A DNA stretch of 64,000 nucleotides from an uncultured Pelagibacteraceae bacterium (GTDB lineage: Bacteria > Pseudomonadota > Alphaproteobacteria > Pelagibacterales > Pelagibacteraceae). The stretch spans positions 1-64,000 of the forward strand of contig CACEMT010000004.1 of the NCBI GenBank assembly GCA_902560685.1. The letters are read 5' to 3'. Shown here piece by piece: positions 50,507 through 59,395 of this stretch. Position 1 is the first letter of the stretch. Each line of letters starts with the position of its first letter. A program made the translations under genes and the position numbers. The notes under the pieces were generated by a model. That model had not been told where the DNA came from. It searched no databases and saw nothing but the letters and a program-made list of their open reading frames with translations.

Positions 50507-50803
50507 ATGGTCGCTATGGCTAATACAGATATAATTATTCATGATGAAAAAGACAATGTTGGCGTTGTAGTTATTGAAAAAATAACCCCTAATCAAGAAT
50601 GTAATTGCTGGATTATGGAAAATGATAAATCTGTTAAAATTCAATCTAAAAATGAGATCCCTCTAGGACACAAAATTGCTATGATCGATTTTAAAGAAGG
50701 GGATACAATTTTAAAATATGGCCATGATATTGGAAAAGTTGTTAAAGATATTAAAAAAGGTGAACATGTACATGTTCATAATGTAAAGACTAAGAAGTGG
50801 TAA
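50507..50803 (+). CDS. suyA: (2R)-sulfolactate sulfo-lyase subunit alpha
   Basis: 98 aa SAF-domain protein of the altronate dehydratase N-terminal type, with HEHDEKDN-like start ([14 protein letters not shown]) and [19 protein letters not shown]. Paired with SuyB, 4 nt downstream, it forms the enzyme splitting sulfolactate into pyruvate and sulfite. ATG at 50507 or the in-frame ATG at 50516 may be the start; neither has a strong ribosome-binding site. Confidence 0.88.
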   Translation: MVAMANTDIIIHDEKDNVGVVVIEKITPNQECNCWIMENDKSVKIQSKNEIPLGHKIAMIDFKEGDTILKYGHDIGKVVKDIKKGEHVHVHNVKTKKW

Positions 50804-50807
50804 AAAT

Positions 50808-51974
50808 ATGGAAATTCCAAAAAGTTTTTTAGGCTACAAAAGAGAAAATGGAAGAGTTGGTACTAGAAACCATGTTGTAATTCTTCCTGTTGATGACATT
50901 TCAAATGCATGTGCAGAGGCTGTTGCTAATAATATAAAAGGTACTTTTGCTATACCTCATGCTTATGGAAGATTGCAGTTTGGAGCTGACCTAGAATTAT
51001 TTTTCGACACAATGATTGGGACAGGAAAAAATCCAAATGTTGCAGCATGTGTTGTTATAGGTATCGAGCCTAAATGGACAAAAAGAATTGTTGATGCGAT
51101 AGCTACAACTGGAAAACCAGTTGAGGGTTTTAGTATTGAAGGAGCTGGAGATATTAAAACAATCATGACTGCTTCTAAAAAAGCTCAAGAATTTTCTCAG
51201 TGGGCTTCAGAAAAACAAAGAGAAGAATGTCCTTTAAGTGATTTATGGATATCAGTTAAATGTGGAGAGTCTGATACAACATCAGGAATGGCTGCCAATC
51301 CGGCAGTTGGAAATTTAATGGATAAATTAGAACCATTGGGAGTTCATCTTTGCTTTGGTGAAACTTCAGAATTAACTGGTGCTGAAAAAGTTTGTGCAAC
51401 AAGAGGTTCAACTCCTGAAGCACAAAAAAAATTCATGAAAACATGGAGTGATTATAATGATTTTATTCTGAAAGAAGCTACAAACGATCTTTCAGAAAGC
51501 CAACCAACAGCAGGTAATATTGCAGGTGGATTAACAACAATTGAGGAAAAAGCTTTTGGGAATTTTCAAAAAATTGGATCAACAAAATTTATTGATGTAC
51601 TAACTCCAGCTGAAGAGCCTAAAAAAGGTCCAGGATTATATTTTATGGATACATCTTCTGCTGCTGGTGAATGTTTAACTTTACAAGCTGCAGCTGGTTT
51701 TAATATTCATTTATTTCCAACTGGACAAGGAAATATAATTGGAAATGCAATTGAGCCTGTAGTTAAATTAACTGGAAACCCAAGTACTGCTGTTAATATG
51801 AAAGAACATATTGATTTAGATGTATCAAAAATCCTAAAAAGAGAAATGAACATGGATCAAGCTGGTGATGAACTTATAAAAACAACAATCAGAGCTGCTA
51901 GCGGTCGTTTAACTTGTGCAGAAGTACTAGGTCATAAAGAGTTTATTATGACTAAATTATTCAGAAGTGCTTAA
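50808..51974 (+). CDS. suyB: (2R)-sulfolactate sulfo-lyase subunit beta
   Basis: 388 aa, UxaA/GarD-family dehydratase core. [20 protein letters not shown] is the conserved N-terminus, with [14 protein letters not shown] and [20 protein letters not shown] further on. Cysteines in this family bind an Fe-S or metal centre. Adjacent to suyA and next to sulfite-handling genes, which supports SuyB over sugar-acid dehydratases. It ends 9 bp from the convergent tauE-like stop. Confidence 0.9.
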   Translation: MEIPKSFLGYKRENGRVGTRNHVVILPVDDISNACAEAVANNIKGTFAIPHAYGRLQFGADLELFFDTMIGTGKNPNVAACVVIGIEPKWTKRIVDAIATTGKPVEGFSIEGAGDIKTIMTASKKAQEFSQWASEKQREECPLSDLWISVKCGESDTTSGMAANPAVGNLMDKLEPLGVHLCFGETSELTGAEKVCATRGSTPEAQKKFMKTWSDYNDFILKEATNDLSESQPTAGNIAGGLTTIEEKAFGNFQKIGSTKFIDVLTPAEEPKKGPGLYFMDTSSAAGECLTLQAAAGFNIHLFPTGQGNIIGNAIEPVVKLTGNPSTAVNMKEHIDLDVSKILKREMNMDQAGDELIKTTIRAASGRLTCAEVLGHKEFIMTKLFRSA

Positions 51975-51983
51975 AAAAATTAA

Positions 51984-53075
51984 TTATTTACTTTTAGCAA
52001 CTTTCATATTTTTTCTTAGGTTAGAAAAAAATCTTCTTAATATAGCTGCGCCAACGCCCAAAATAAGAGCTAGCAGAATTGATAACATTCCATAAAGCAC
52101 AGGAACATTTATAGAAATATCTTTTATAAATTTTGCAAAAGGACTTAAAGTTTTAGCACCATTATTACTTACAACTTCCAAAGTTTTCTCTGTAAAAAAT
52201 GCATCATAAGCAATTGCTATACCAACTAGCAATAATAGAACTGCTAAAATAGTTTTAAATTGAGAGCTATCAACTCTCTCACCAACTTTTTGTCCTATCT
52301 GAACGCCTAATATAGAGCCACAAATTAAGATCATTACGAGCAAGAGATCAATTGAACCATAATTAAAAGCATGAAGAACAGTAACAATTGCGCTAACAAA
52401 AATCGTTACAAACAAAGAAGTTCCTGGAATAAGTTTGGTTGGCATACCAATTATATAAATCATTGCAGGTACTAAAATAAATGCACCACCAACACCCATT
52501 ATTGCAGCTATAAATCCAACAACAAGGCCAATAATAATAGGTGTGAAGGCACTTTCATATAATTTAGATTTTTTAAATCTCATTCTAAATGGCAAACCAT
52601 GTATCCAATAATGATAGTGAAGTTTTTTTCTAACAACAATTTTTCTTCTTGCTCTATCAATTTCTGTGACTCCTTGAACAAGCATTATTGTTCCAATAAT
52701 TGCCAAGATGTACATATATGATAATGAAATAACTATATTAATTTTTCCAATGTCTTGGAAATAAGAAAAAGTTATAATACCTAAGATAGTCCCAGCTGCA
52801 CCACCTATGACAATCATAAGTCCCATTTTATAATCCAAAGTTCCTTTAAGATAATGAGTGGTCGAACCTGAGATTGATGTACCTAAAATATTATTTGCTT
52901 CGTTTGGCACAGCGTAAGCTGGTGGCACACCTAAAAAAATTAAAAAAGGAGTCATTAAAAAACCTCCTCCAACGCCAAACAAACCTGAAAGAACTCCAAC
53001 AACTAAACTAAGAATAAATATTAAAGGAAGATTTACATAAACTTCTGCTATTGGAAGGAAATACTCCATAGTCAC
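51984..53075 (-). CDS. TauE/SafE family membrane exporter, probably for sulfite
   Basis: 363 aa with about 8-9 membrane helices. The two repeats begin GVLSGLFGVGGGFLMTPFLI and GFIAAIMGVGGAFILVPAMI, the TauE/SafE signature. A hydrophilic loop lies near 150-175. GTG at 53075 is chosen since AGGAG is 8 nt upstream; ATG at 53069 is an alternative. Beside suyAB, xsc and apr it most likely exports sulfite produced in the cytoplasm. Confidence 0.88.
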   Translation of the reverse strand: MTMEYFLPIAEVYVNLPLIFILSLVVGVLSGLFGVGGGFLMTPFLIFLGVPPAYAVPNEANNILGTSISGSTTHYLKGTLDYKMGLMIVIGGAAGTILGIITFSYFQDIGKINIVISLSYMYILAIIGTIMLVQGVTEIDRARRKIVVRKKLHYHYWIHGLPFRMRFKKSKLYESAFTPIIIGLVVGFIAAIMGVGGAFILVPAMIYIIGMPTKLIPGTSLFVTIFVSAIVTVLHAFNYGSIDLLLVMILICGSILGVQIGQKVGERVDSSQFKTILAVLLLLVGIAIAYDAFFTEKTLEVVSNNGAKTLSPFAKFIKDISINVPVLYGMLSILLALILGVGAAILRRFFSNLRKNMKVAKSK

Positions 53076-53112
53076 TAACTATTCTCCTAAAATATTAAAG
53101 TCAACTATTTGA

Positions 53113-53259
53113 TTAAATATTAAAAAAAGTACCAAAAAGAATTAGTCCCCAGTATGCTACTAAACCAAAATATATAGCTGATTTTGCACTGATAAATGAT
53201 TGAAGATTTGGAAGTTGCTTAACAGAGGGTTTAATATTTTTAAGAAAATTGTTAAGCAT
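53113..53259 (-). CDS. 48-aa single-helix protein between aprA locus and tauE
   Basis: Begins MLNNFLKNIKPSVKQLPNLQ, then one membrane helix (AIYFGLVAYWGLILFGTFF) at the C-terminus. It lies 37 bp before the tauE-like start and on the same strand. The amphipathic N-terminus with a C-terminal anchor suggests a small membrane-bound partner of the exporter or of AprM. No family recognised. Confidence 0.65.
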   Translation of the reverse strand: MLNNFLKNIKPSVKQLPNLQSFISAKSAIYFGLVAYWGLILFGTFFNI

Positions 53260-53323
53260 AATGAGGAATTACACCTGGTTTTAAAATTTTGCAAGTAATT
53301 TTTAAAAAATATCTAAAAAATTT

Positions 53324-53674
53324 TTAAAAGATCGTAGCTCCAAAAACTTTAATCTGATCGCCTTCTTCTCCTAGGACAAGACGTCCTAAAAACTCTCCTG
53401 GGATCTTTGTGCTAGTCTGTTTATATAAAATGGTAACATGCTGACCTCTCTTAAGGCAGCCGAACGCTTTACAGCCTTCTGACAATGAGGATATAAGGTC
53501 ATTACTTGCCCATTGTTTGCCAAGCTCCACTTCATTGGCTCCATAGAGCATCTGAGATGAGAAATCTTTAGTAAATCCACCGTAGTCTTTAATGTTTGAT
53601 GACTTTACAAGGTTAGCCCAAATGGGTTCAGCGATTTTGATTATTTCTTCCTCGGATTTGTCTAGAAGACTCAT
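53324..53674 (-). CDS. 116-aa conserved-looking protein downstream of aprA
   Basis: Soluble, no signal peptide. Begins MSLLDKSEEEIIKIAEPIWA. The middle has EGCKAFGCLKRGQHVTILYK with a C-x5-C pair; the end is LGRLVLGEEGDQIKVFGATIF. Helix-then-sheet layout and the length suggest an NTF2-like fold, but this is only an impression. It starts 8 nt after aprA, so it is almost certainly co-expressed with APS reductase. I do not recognise a named function. Confidence 0.75.
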   Translation of the reverse strand: MSLLDKSEEEIIKIAEPIWANLVKSSNIKDYGGFTKDFSSQMLYGANEVELGKQWASNDLISSLSEGCKAFGCLKRGQHVTILYKQTSTKIPGEFLGRLVLGEEGDQIKVFGATIF

Positions 53675-53682
53675 TAATATAA

Positions 53683-55539
53683 TTATGAAGCTTCCTTCTT
53701 CTCTTTTTCGTCAACGATATGATAAACTGGTGCCTTTTCCATGGTAAACTTACCAGTTTTAGGGTCTCTTCTTGATAAAGTTAAACAATGCCAGTTTTCG
53801 TCATCTAACTTCATATAATCTCCTCTATAGTAATAACCTGGCCAACGTGTTTCTTGTCTAAAAAGGGTATGCTCCGTTACACACTGAGATGTAAGGGTTC
53901 TATGTTTAAGTTCCCATGCTCTCATAAGCTGATGGTAATCCTCGGCACCAACTTTTTCTAGATCTTCTTGTAACCAATCTAGTAATTCTAGACCTCTTTT
54001 GAGTGTGTTTTCATTAGTCATATAGTTATAAGAAATTCCCCCAACATACTCGTCCATGATTTTCTGTAGACGTTGAAGACCTTGAATTGGAGATATGTAG
54101 CTTGGAGAGACAGTTCCACCTGTAATTTCGTTTCTTCCAACAGTGTAATTTTCCAATGGTTTAAATATAATATCTTTAAAATCTTCACATTGTTTGTCAC
54201 TTACATTTATATCTTTGGCTTTTTCCTCCTCAATATACTTAACAGCTGCCTTAGCGGCCAATCTACCTTCTGTAAATGAACCTGATGAGAATTTGTGCGC
54301 ACTTCCGCCAACAGTATCTCCTGCTCCAAACAATCCTTCTACCGTAGTCATTCTATTATATCCCCAAAAATATTCTGGAGGAGCAATATCTTCTGGTCCA
54401 CTAACCCATGCCCCAGAACAAGTGGCATGTGAACCCATTACATAAGGTTCAGAAGTAGTTAATTCAGGATTTGTATATTTTGGATCAATATTTTGTGATG
54501 CCCAAACAACTGCTTGTCCTACGGTCATTCCTAGGAAATTTTCCCAACCTACTGTTTCTAAATGAGGATCTTGGAAAGCTTCTTTTGTAACCATGTGAAT
54601 TGGACCACCACCTGCCATGACTTCTTGTATAAAAGCATGATTACGTAAACAAGTTGGAGTTGGATGATGGTCAATATATTCACCAACTAACTCTTTAGTT
54701 TTATCGTACCATTTCTTCTCATAATTCTCTCCATTGGCATTCTGAGTATAAGTTTTTAAATGTAAAAAATAAGCTCCTACAGGACCATAACCATCTTTAA
54801 ATCTACATAACACAATTCTATTTTCCATTTGTGTCATTTTAGCTCCAGCTTCAATCGGAAGAGCATATGCTGATCCATTACTCCAAGGTGCATACCAAGT
54901 TCTTCCCATTCCTTCTCCAACTGCTCTTGGTTTAAAAATATGAGAAGCTCCACCTGCAGCAACTATTACAGTTTTTGCTCTGAACACATAATAGTCTCCG
55001 GTTCTCATGTTGAATCCTACAGCTCCACCTACTCTATTTTCTTTTGCTTCATCCATAAGCAGATGAGTAATCATGATTCTATTATAAATTTTATCTGCAG
55101 ATTTTTTTGCTGCTTCAGCTACTATTGGCTTATAACTTTCTCCATGAATCATTATTTGCCATTTACCTTCACGTTGGTAACGGCCAGTTTCTTTATTCTT
55201 CATCATTGGCAAGCCCCATTCATCAAACATGTGTACTGTTGAGTCTACGTGACGAGCCATATCATAGCCAAGATCTTCTCTAACTAGACCCATTAGATCA
55301 TTTCGAGCATAACGAACATGATCTTCTGGCTGATTTTCTCCCCATTGCATTCCCATATAACAGTTGATTGCATATAGACCTTGGGCTACTGCTCCACTTC
55401 TGTCGATATTCGCTTTTTCTACACAAATAATTTTTAAATCTCTTCCCCAGTGTCTAGCTTCAAAAGTAGCACCAGTGCCAGCCATACCACCACCTACAAC
55501 AAGAATATCACAATCTTCAACTATAGTTTTTCTAGCCAT
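53683..55539 (-). CDS. aprA: Adenylylsulfate (APS) reductase subunit alpha
   Basis: 618 aa flavoprotein. FAD motif LVVGGGMAGTGATFEAR near residue 13, then VEKANIDRSGAVAQGLYAIN, GRTWYAPWSNGSAYALP and RHHTPT-like region (YIDHHPTPTCLRNHAF) typical of AprA. Interconverts APS with sulfite and AMP. In a cell of this type with xsc, suyAB and AprM it most likely runs in the sulfite-oxidising direction. Its ATG shares one base with the aprB stop. Confidence 0.95.
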   Translation of the reverse strand: MARKTIVEDCDILVVGGGMAGTGATFEARHWGRDLKIICVEKANIDRSGAVAQGLYAINCYMGMQWGENQPEDHVRYARNDLMGLVREDLGYDMARHVDSTVHMFDEWGLPMMKNKETGRYQREGKWQIMIHGESYKPIVAEAAKKSADKIYNRIMITHLLMDEAKENRVGGAVGFNMRTGDYYVFRAKTVIVAAGGASHIFKPRAVGEGMGRTWYAPWSNGSAYALPIEAGAKMTQMENRIVLCRFKDGYGPVGAYFLHLKTYTQNANGENYEKKWYDKTKELVGEYIDHHPTPTCLRNHAFIQEVMAGGGPIHMVTKEAFQDPHLETVGWENFLGMTVGQAVVWASQNIDPKYTNPELTTSEPYVMGSHATCSGAWVSGPEDIAPPEYFWGYNRMTTVEGLFGAGDTVGGSAHKFSSGSFTEGRLAAKAAVKYIEEEKAKDINVSDKQCEDFKDIIFKPLENYTVGRNEITGGTVSPSYISPIQGLQRLQKIMDEYVGGISYNYMTNENTLKRGLELLDWLQEDLEKVGAEDYHQLMRAWELKHRTLTSQCVTEHTLFRQETRWPGYYYRGDYMKLDDENWHCLTLSRRDPKTGKFTMEKAPVYHIVDEKEKKEAS

Positions 55540-56009
55540 TAATAATAAACACCTTTTTTAAATGCACTTTTTTCTACTTTAGGTAATTCTTTTTTTGTAT
55601 TTAAACCCTCAGGTTCTGAATAAAGAATTTGCGAATTTATTTCTCCTTGGTTTGGTTTATCACCATCAGCAAGTTTTGGAATAAATTTTCCCCATGGTTT
55701 TGTTGTTATTGGAGAAACAAAGTCTTTTACTGTCCCATTTCTAAATTTAATTTTCCAAGATATTGTTCCTTTTTCTTCTTCTCTTCTAACTCTTACACTG
55801 TGTCCCATAGGAGCAAAGTCAGCATAACCTCGAACATCAATTGCATGATTAGGACAAGCTTTAACGCAAGAATAACATTCCCAACAAAAATTTGGTTCAA
55901 TATTTTTTGCACGTCTTATAGTTTCATCTATGTGCATAATATCTGAAGGACAAATATCTACACAATGACCACAACCATCACAACGAGTCATGTATACAAA
56001 AGTTGACAT
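55539..56009 (-). CDS. aprB: Adenylylsulfate (APS) reductase subunit beta
   Basis: 156 aa ferredoxin-like subunit. Two 4Fe-4S clusters: C10, C13, C16, C20 and C42, C45, C48, C52. The C-terminal extension (about 60-156) wraps around AprA in known structures. It passes electrons between AprA and the membrane partner. Encoded between aprM (28-bp gap) and aprA. Confidence 0.95.
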   Translation of the reverse strand: MSTFVYMTRCDGCGHCVDICPSDIMHIDETIRRAKNIEPNFCWECYSCVKACPNHAIDVRGYADFAPMGHSVRVRREEEKGTISWKIKFRNGTVKDFVSPITTKPWGKFIPKLADGDKPNQGEINSQILYSEPEGLNTKKELPKVEKSAFKKGVYY

Positions 56010-56037
56010 AATTTATTTTATTCCTTTCAAAATCATA

Positions 56038-56841
56038 TTAATAATGTTTTGGATTCTCTCTACTTATACCTAATCCAAATTGTTTTGGGGCATCTGCTTC
56101 GGGTGGCAAATTGTCTCTGGAACCGTCAGCTTCTGCTAAATTTTTCTGTATCGCAGCTCCTGGTTTATAAAACATATGTGCAAATTTAGACCAATATACT
56201 CCTCCAAATAAAACAAGGTTTGATACAATAAATAATACTAAGAATACTTTATCATCCCATCTGTCATTTAAATTTAAAAATTGTAAATAAGACCAAATTA
56301 AACCAGTTAGAGATGACGCGACAAGAGCAAGAACAAATAAATCTGCTTTTATAATTCTATACCAAGGTTGAGCTTCTGAATAAACGTCTACTCTCAAGAA
56401 AAACCAAAACCAACCTCCTCCAACTACTGTCATAATAGCACCTACGTGCCAAATGATAGGCCAGAAAGATGGAGTATCTGAAGATGGACTTGAATAACAA
56501 AAAATCATTATTGCTGATGCTACCCAGAATAAAATTGTTCCATACATCCCAAGCAAATGAGCTGCTCTTCTTTTGCCAGCCCCAAGTTCAGAAGTAGTAG
56601 CTATATCGCTTACGATTGTTTTAGAAATTACAGATATTCTTTCACCTGTGCTTAAAGTTTTAGTAGCAGATAATTTTGCTTTTTTTGCATTTTCAAAAAA
56701 ATACTTAACATTTTTTTTATGAATAATATCTACAAGGGTGCCAACAACAATTAAGATAACCATTAAAACAACAAAAGACTGCATAAATATTGGTGATACA
56801 GTTTCAGCTAATATTGCAAATGGGTTTATTGATATCATCAT
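56038..56841 (-). CDS. aprM: APS reductase membrane anchor
   Basis: 267 aa with about five to six membrane helices and histidines within or near them (for example the FWPIIWHVGAIM helix and the HLLGMYGTILFW helix), as expected for a heme-b-type or quinone-linked anchor. AprM accompanies aprBA in many sulfur-oxidising bacteria instead of QmoABC. Start ATG at 56841 has AAGGGAG upstream. First gene of the apr operon, 50 bp after pabC on the same strand. Confidence 0.88.
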   Translation of the reverse strand: MMISINPFAILAETVSPIFMQSFVVLMVILIVVGTLVDIIHKKNVKYFFENAKKAKLSATKTLSTGERISVISKTIVSDIATTSELGAGKRRAAHLLGMYGTILFWVASAIMIFCYSSPSSDTPSFWPIIWHVGAIMTVVGGGWFWFFLRVDVYSEAQPWYRIIKADLFVLALVASSLTGLIWSYLQFLNLNDRWDDKVFLVLFIVSNLVLFGGVYWSKFAHMFYKPGAAIQKNLAEADGSRDNLPPEADAPKQFGLGISRENPKHY

Positions 56842-56890
56842 TGCTTTTTCTCCCTTAGAAAGAAGTGTTTAGTATAGATGTCAAAATAGA

Positions 56891-57664
56891 TCAACTGTTA
56901 TATGGAGGACAGTTCGTAACAGCTTTTTGATAAATCCTGGATAAAATTCTATAATTTTTTAAACTTTTTCTTTTCCAAAATGGTTTTTCAATAGAATTTA
57001 CTGAAACTACACCTTTGCCTGAACCAATAACGATGATTTCATCATAAATACTTAGTGATTCAACTGATATGTTTTTTCTTTTAATTTGTTTTAATTGTTT
57101 TGTAAAAAATTTGTAAGTCGTTCCTTTATAAAAGCTATCTAGAGGTGAATATATTTTATTCTTTTTAATGAATAAAAGATTAGAAGTTCCAGTTTCCAAA
57201 ATTTTATTATCTTTGTAGAGCGCTATATCAGATTTAGTTGTATCCATTTTTTTTAAGTGACTTATGATTTTTTTATACTTTAGGTTTTTATATTCAGGGT
57301 CAATTCTCTTATAATTAATTAATTTAAGCTTAAAGTTCAATTTAGGTTTAGGTCTTTTTCTTAATGAAACCGAAATCATTTTTTTGTTTACCGCAACTCT
57401 AAACAAATGGTCATATTTTTTTTTATTTTTTATATTTATTTTAATTAATTTTCTAATATTTTTTTTTATATCTTTATAATAAATTTTATAATCTTTTAAC
57501 GATCTGAATAAGTTATTCATATGATCATTGAAGAATAAAATCTTAGCTGGCTTTCCTATAAGTCTCATTGTTGTAAAAACTCCATAGGAGTTCCAAAGAT
57601 CGTGAAATTTAATTTCTTTCAGATCTTTATGACGATAAGATTTTTTTAATAATAGTTTGACCAT
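56891..57664 (-). CDS. pabC: Aminodeoxychorismate lyase-like class IV aminotransferase
   Basis: 257 aa PLP enzyme of the fold IV family. GVFTTMRL near residue 29 and the ending motif ETGTSNLLFIKKNKIYSP followed by FYKGTT match PabC. The usual catalytic lysine should lie in the NLKYKKIISHL stretch. Releases p-aminobenzoate and pyruvate for folate synthesis. Its 5' end overlaps pabA by 38 nt and it follows pabB-pabA, supporting PabC over branched-chain aminotransferase. Confidence 0.82.
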   Translation of the reverse strand: MVKLLLKKSYRHKDLKEIKFHDLWNSYGVFTTMRLIGKPAKILFFNDHMNNLFRSLKDYKIYYKDIKKNIRKLIKINIKNKKKYDHLFRVAVNKKMISVSLRKRPKPKLNFKLKLINYKRIDPEYKNLKYKKIISHLKKMDTTKSDIALYKDNKILETGTSNLLFIKKNKIYSPLDSFYKGTTYKFFTKQLKQIKRKNISVESLSIYDEIIVIGSGKGVVSVNSIEKPFWKRKSLKNYRILSRIYQKAVTNCPPYNS

Positions 57665-58184
57665 TTTCAGTTAAAAAAGACTCTGGGTGAAATTGAAATC
57701 CATATACACTATTTTTTAGATCTTCAATAGCCATTGGGATATTTGTTTTTGCACATCGCATCGTTATTTTTATATTATTTGACTTGAAGGGTTCATATAA
57801 TTTTAATGAGTGATAACGTCCAACTTTAAATATTTTATTTTTTTTAAATAATTTACTTTCATTTGTTACTTTTACCTTTGATTGATAGCCATGAAAAATA
57901 TTTTTTTGCTGTATTATTTTACCATTTTCATTGAATAAAATTTGCTGATATCCAAGACAAATTCCGATAATTTTCTTTTTGCCTTTATATTTTTTATATA
58001 TTTTTGAAGTTAACGGATAATCTTTTGGTGATCCTGGTCCGGGTGACAAAACTATTGTTGTGGATTGATCTAATTTTTTTTTATTAATGTTAAAATAATT
58101 AGAACAATAAACTTTATCGAACTTAGAAAATTGATGGAATACATTCCAGGTAAAAGAGTCTTGATGATCAATTATATAAATCAT
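57627..58184 (-). CDS. pabA: Aminodeoxychorismate/anthranilate synthase glutamine amidotransferase
   Basis: 185 aa class I amidotransferase. Catalytic Cys76 in GICLGYQ, with His166 and Glu168 in FQFHPESF. SPGPGSP is the conserved N-terminal motif. Provides ammonia to the neighbouring chorismate enzyme. The same subunit can serve TrpE, but its overlap with pabB (4 nt) and pabC favours PabA. Confidence 0.9.
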   Translation of the reverse strand: MIYIIDHQDSFTWNVFHQFSKFDKVYCSNYFNINKKKLDQSTTIVLSPGPGSPKDYPLTSKIYKKYKGKKKIIGICLGYQQILFNENGKIIQQKNIFHGYQSKVKVTNESKLFKKNKIFKVGRYHSLKLYEPFKSNNIKITMRCAKTNIPMAIEDLKNSVYGFQFHPESFLTENGQTIIKKILSS

Positions 58185-59395
58185 TTATAAAGCTCCAATA
58201 AAGATTTTGCCTTAATAAAATTTTCATTAAATTCTTTTTTAGATGAACTGTCTAAAACTACACCAGAGGCAGCTGAAATTTCTGAAATATTTTTATAATT
58301 TAAAATAGATCTTATAATTATATTAAATTTCATATCCTGATTAAATTTGATGTATCCAAAACTTCCTGTGAATATATTTCTATCTTCAGTTTCTTGTTTG
58401 TTTAAAAGCTCTAAAGTTCTAATTTTTGGACATCCAATAACTGAACCTCCTGGCATCATAGATTTAATTATATTTTTTGGGGTAGCATCCTTTTTTAATA
58501 CACCTTGTATTGATGTAACGTAGTGATAAAGATGTTTGTATTCTTCTACATATTTTTTCTTTAATATTTTTACTGATCCTGACTTACATATTCTTGATAG
58601 ATCATTTCTTTCCATATCAACAATCATGTTGTGTTCTTTTGTTTCTTTTTCATTATTTCTGAAAAAATTTAGTGCTTTTATTTTGTTAATTTTTTTACTT
58701 TTTTTAAGAGTGCCAGCTATTGGTTTGGTAGTTATTTTATTTCCTTTTTTATCAATAAGTGTCTCTGGTGAACAACTTACTATAGAAAAGTTCTTATCTC
58801 TAATCATAAAAGATTCGGGTGATGAATTTATCTTCATTAATTTCCAAAAAAAATTAACAGGGTTAATTTTTGATTTATTTTTATATTTAGTACAAATTTT
58901 AATTTGGTACGTCTCCCCTTGCCTTATTTTTTTTGAAAATACATCAAATATTTTTTTATATTTTTTATAGTTAATATTTGTTTTAAAAGAACTTAAAATC
59001 TGTGTTTTGTTAAAAAAACTATTAAATTTATGTTTTTTGATTGAAGATATTACTTTTATATCTTTTCTTATCTTTATTAATGTTTCTGGTTTGTAAAAAA
59101 CACCCTTATAAAAATTAAGCTTTTGTTGATTTTTAATTTTAATATTTAACAAATTGCAAAGAATTTCATATCCAAAAAATCCTATTAACAAATCAGTCTC
59201 TTTTTTAAACTTTTTATTATTAAATAAATTAAAAAAATTATTTATATTTTTTTTTGTTAATATAATTTTTTTTGAAAAATCAGTATATAGATTATAGCCA
59301 TCTTGAACTTTATAAATTATCAAAGGCTTATCAGAATGATATAGCTTTTCTAAATAAGGATTAAATTTCAGATGTTGCGAGCTGTTTTCTTTCAA
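58181..59395 (-). CDS. pabB: Chorismate-binding aminodeoxychorismate synthase component I
   Basis: 404 aa. The chorismate-binding domain is complete: QIKICTKY, PIAGTLKK (225-232), EHNMIVDMERNDLSRIC, SMMPGGSVIGCPKIRTLE and the C-terminal GNFNI-like RSI region. The motif reads PIAGT as in TrpE, not PIKGT as in E. coli PabB. The operon with pabC still argues for p-aminobenzoate synthesis. The frame opens with TTG at 59395, overlapping the MFS gene by 35 nt; the true start is uncertain. Confidence 0.82.
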   Translation of the reverse strand: MKENSSQHLKFNPYLEKLYHSDKPLIIYKVQDGYNLYTDFSKKIILTKKNINNFFNLFNNKKFKKETDLLIGFFGYEILCNLLNIKIKNQQKLNFYKGVFYKPETLIKIRKDIKVISSIKKHKFNSFFNKTQILSSFKTNINYKKYKKIFDVFSKKIRQGETYQIKICTKYKNKSKINPVNFFWKLMKINSSPESFMIRDKNFSIVSCSPETLIDKKGNKITTKPIAGTLKKSKKINKIKALNFFRNNEKETKEHNMIVDMERNDLSRICKSGSVKILKKKYVEEYKHLYHYVTSIQGVLKKDATPKNIIKSMMPGGSVIGCPKIRTLELLNKQETEDRNIFTGSFGYIKFNQDMKFNIIIRSILNYKNISEISAASGVVLDSSSKKEFNENFIKAKSLLELYK

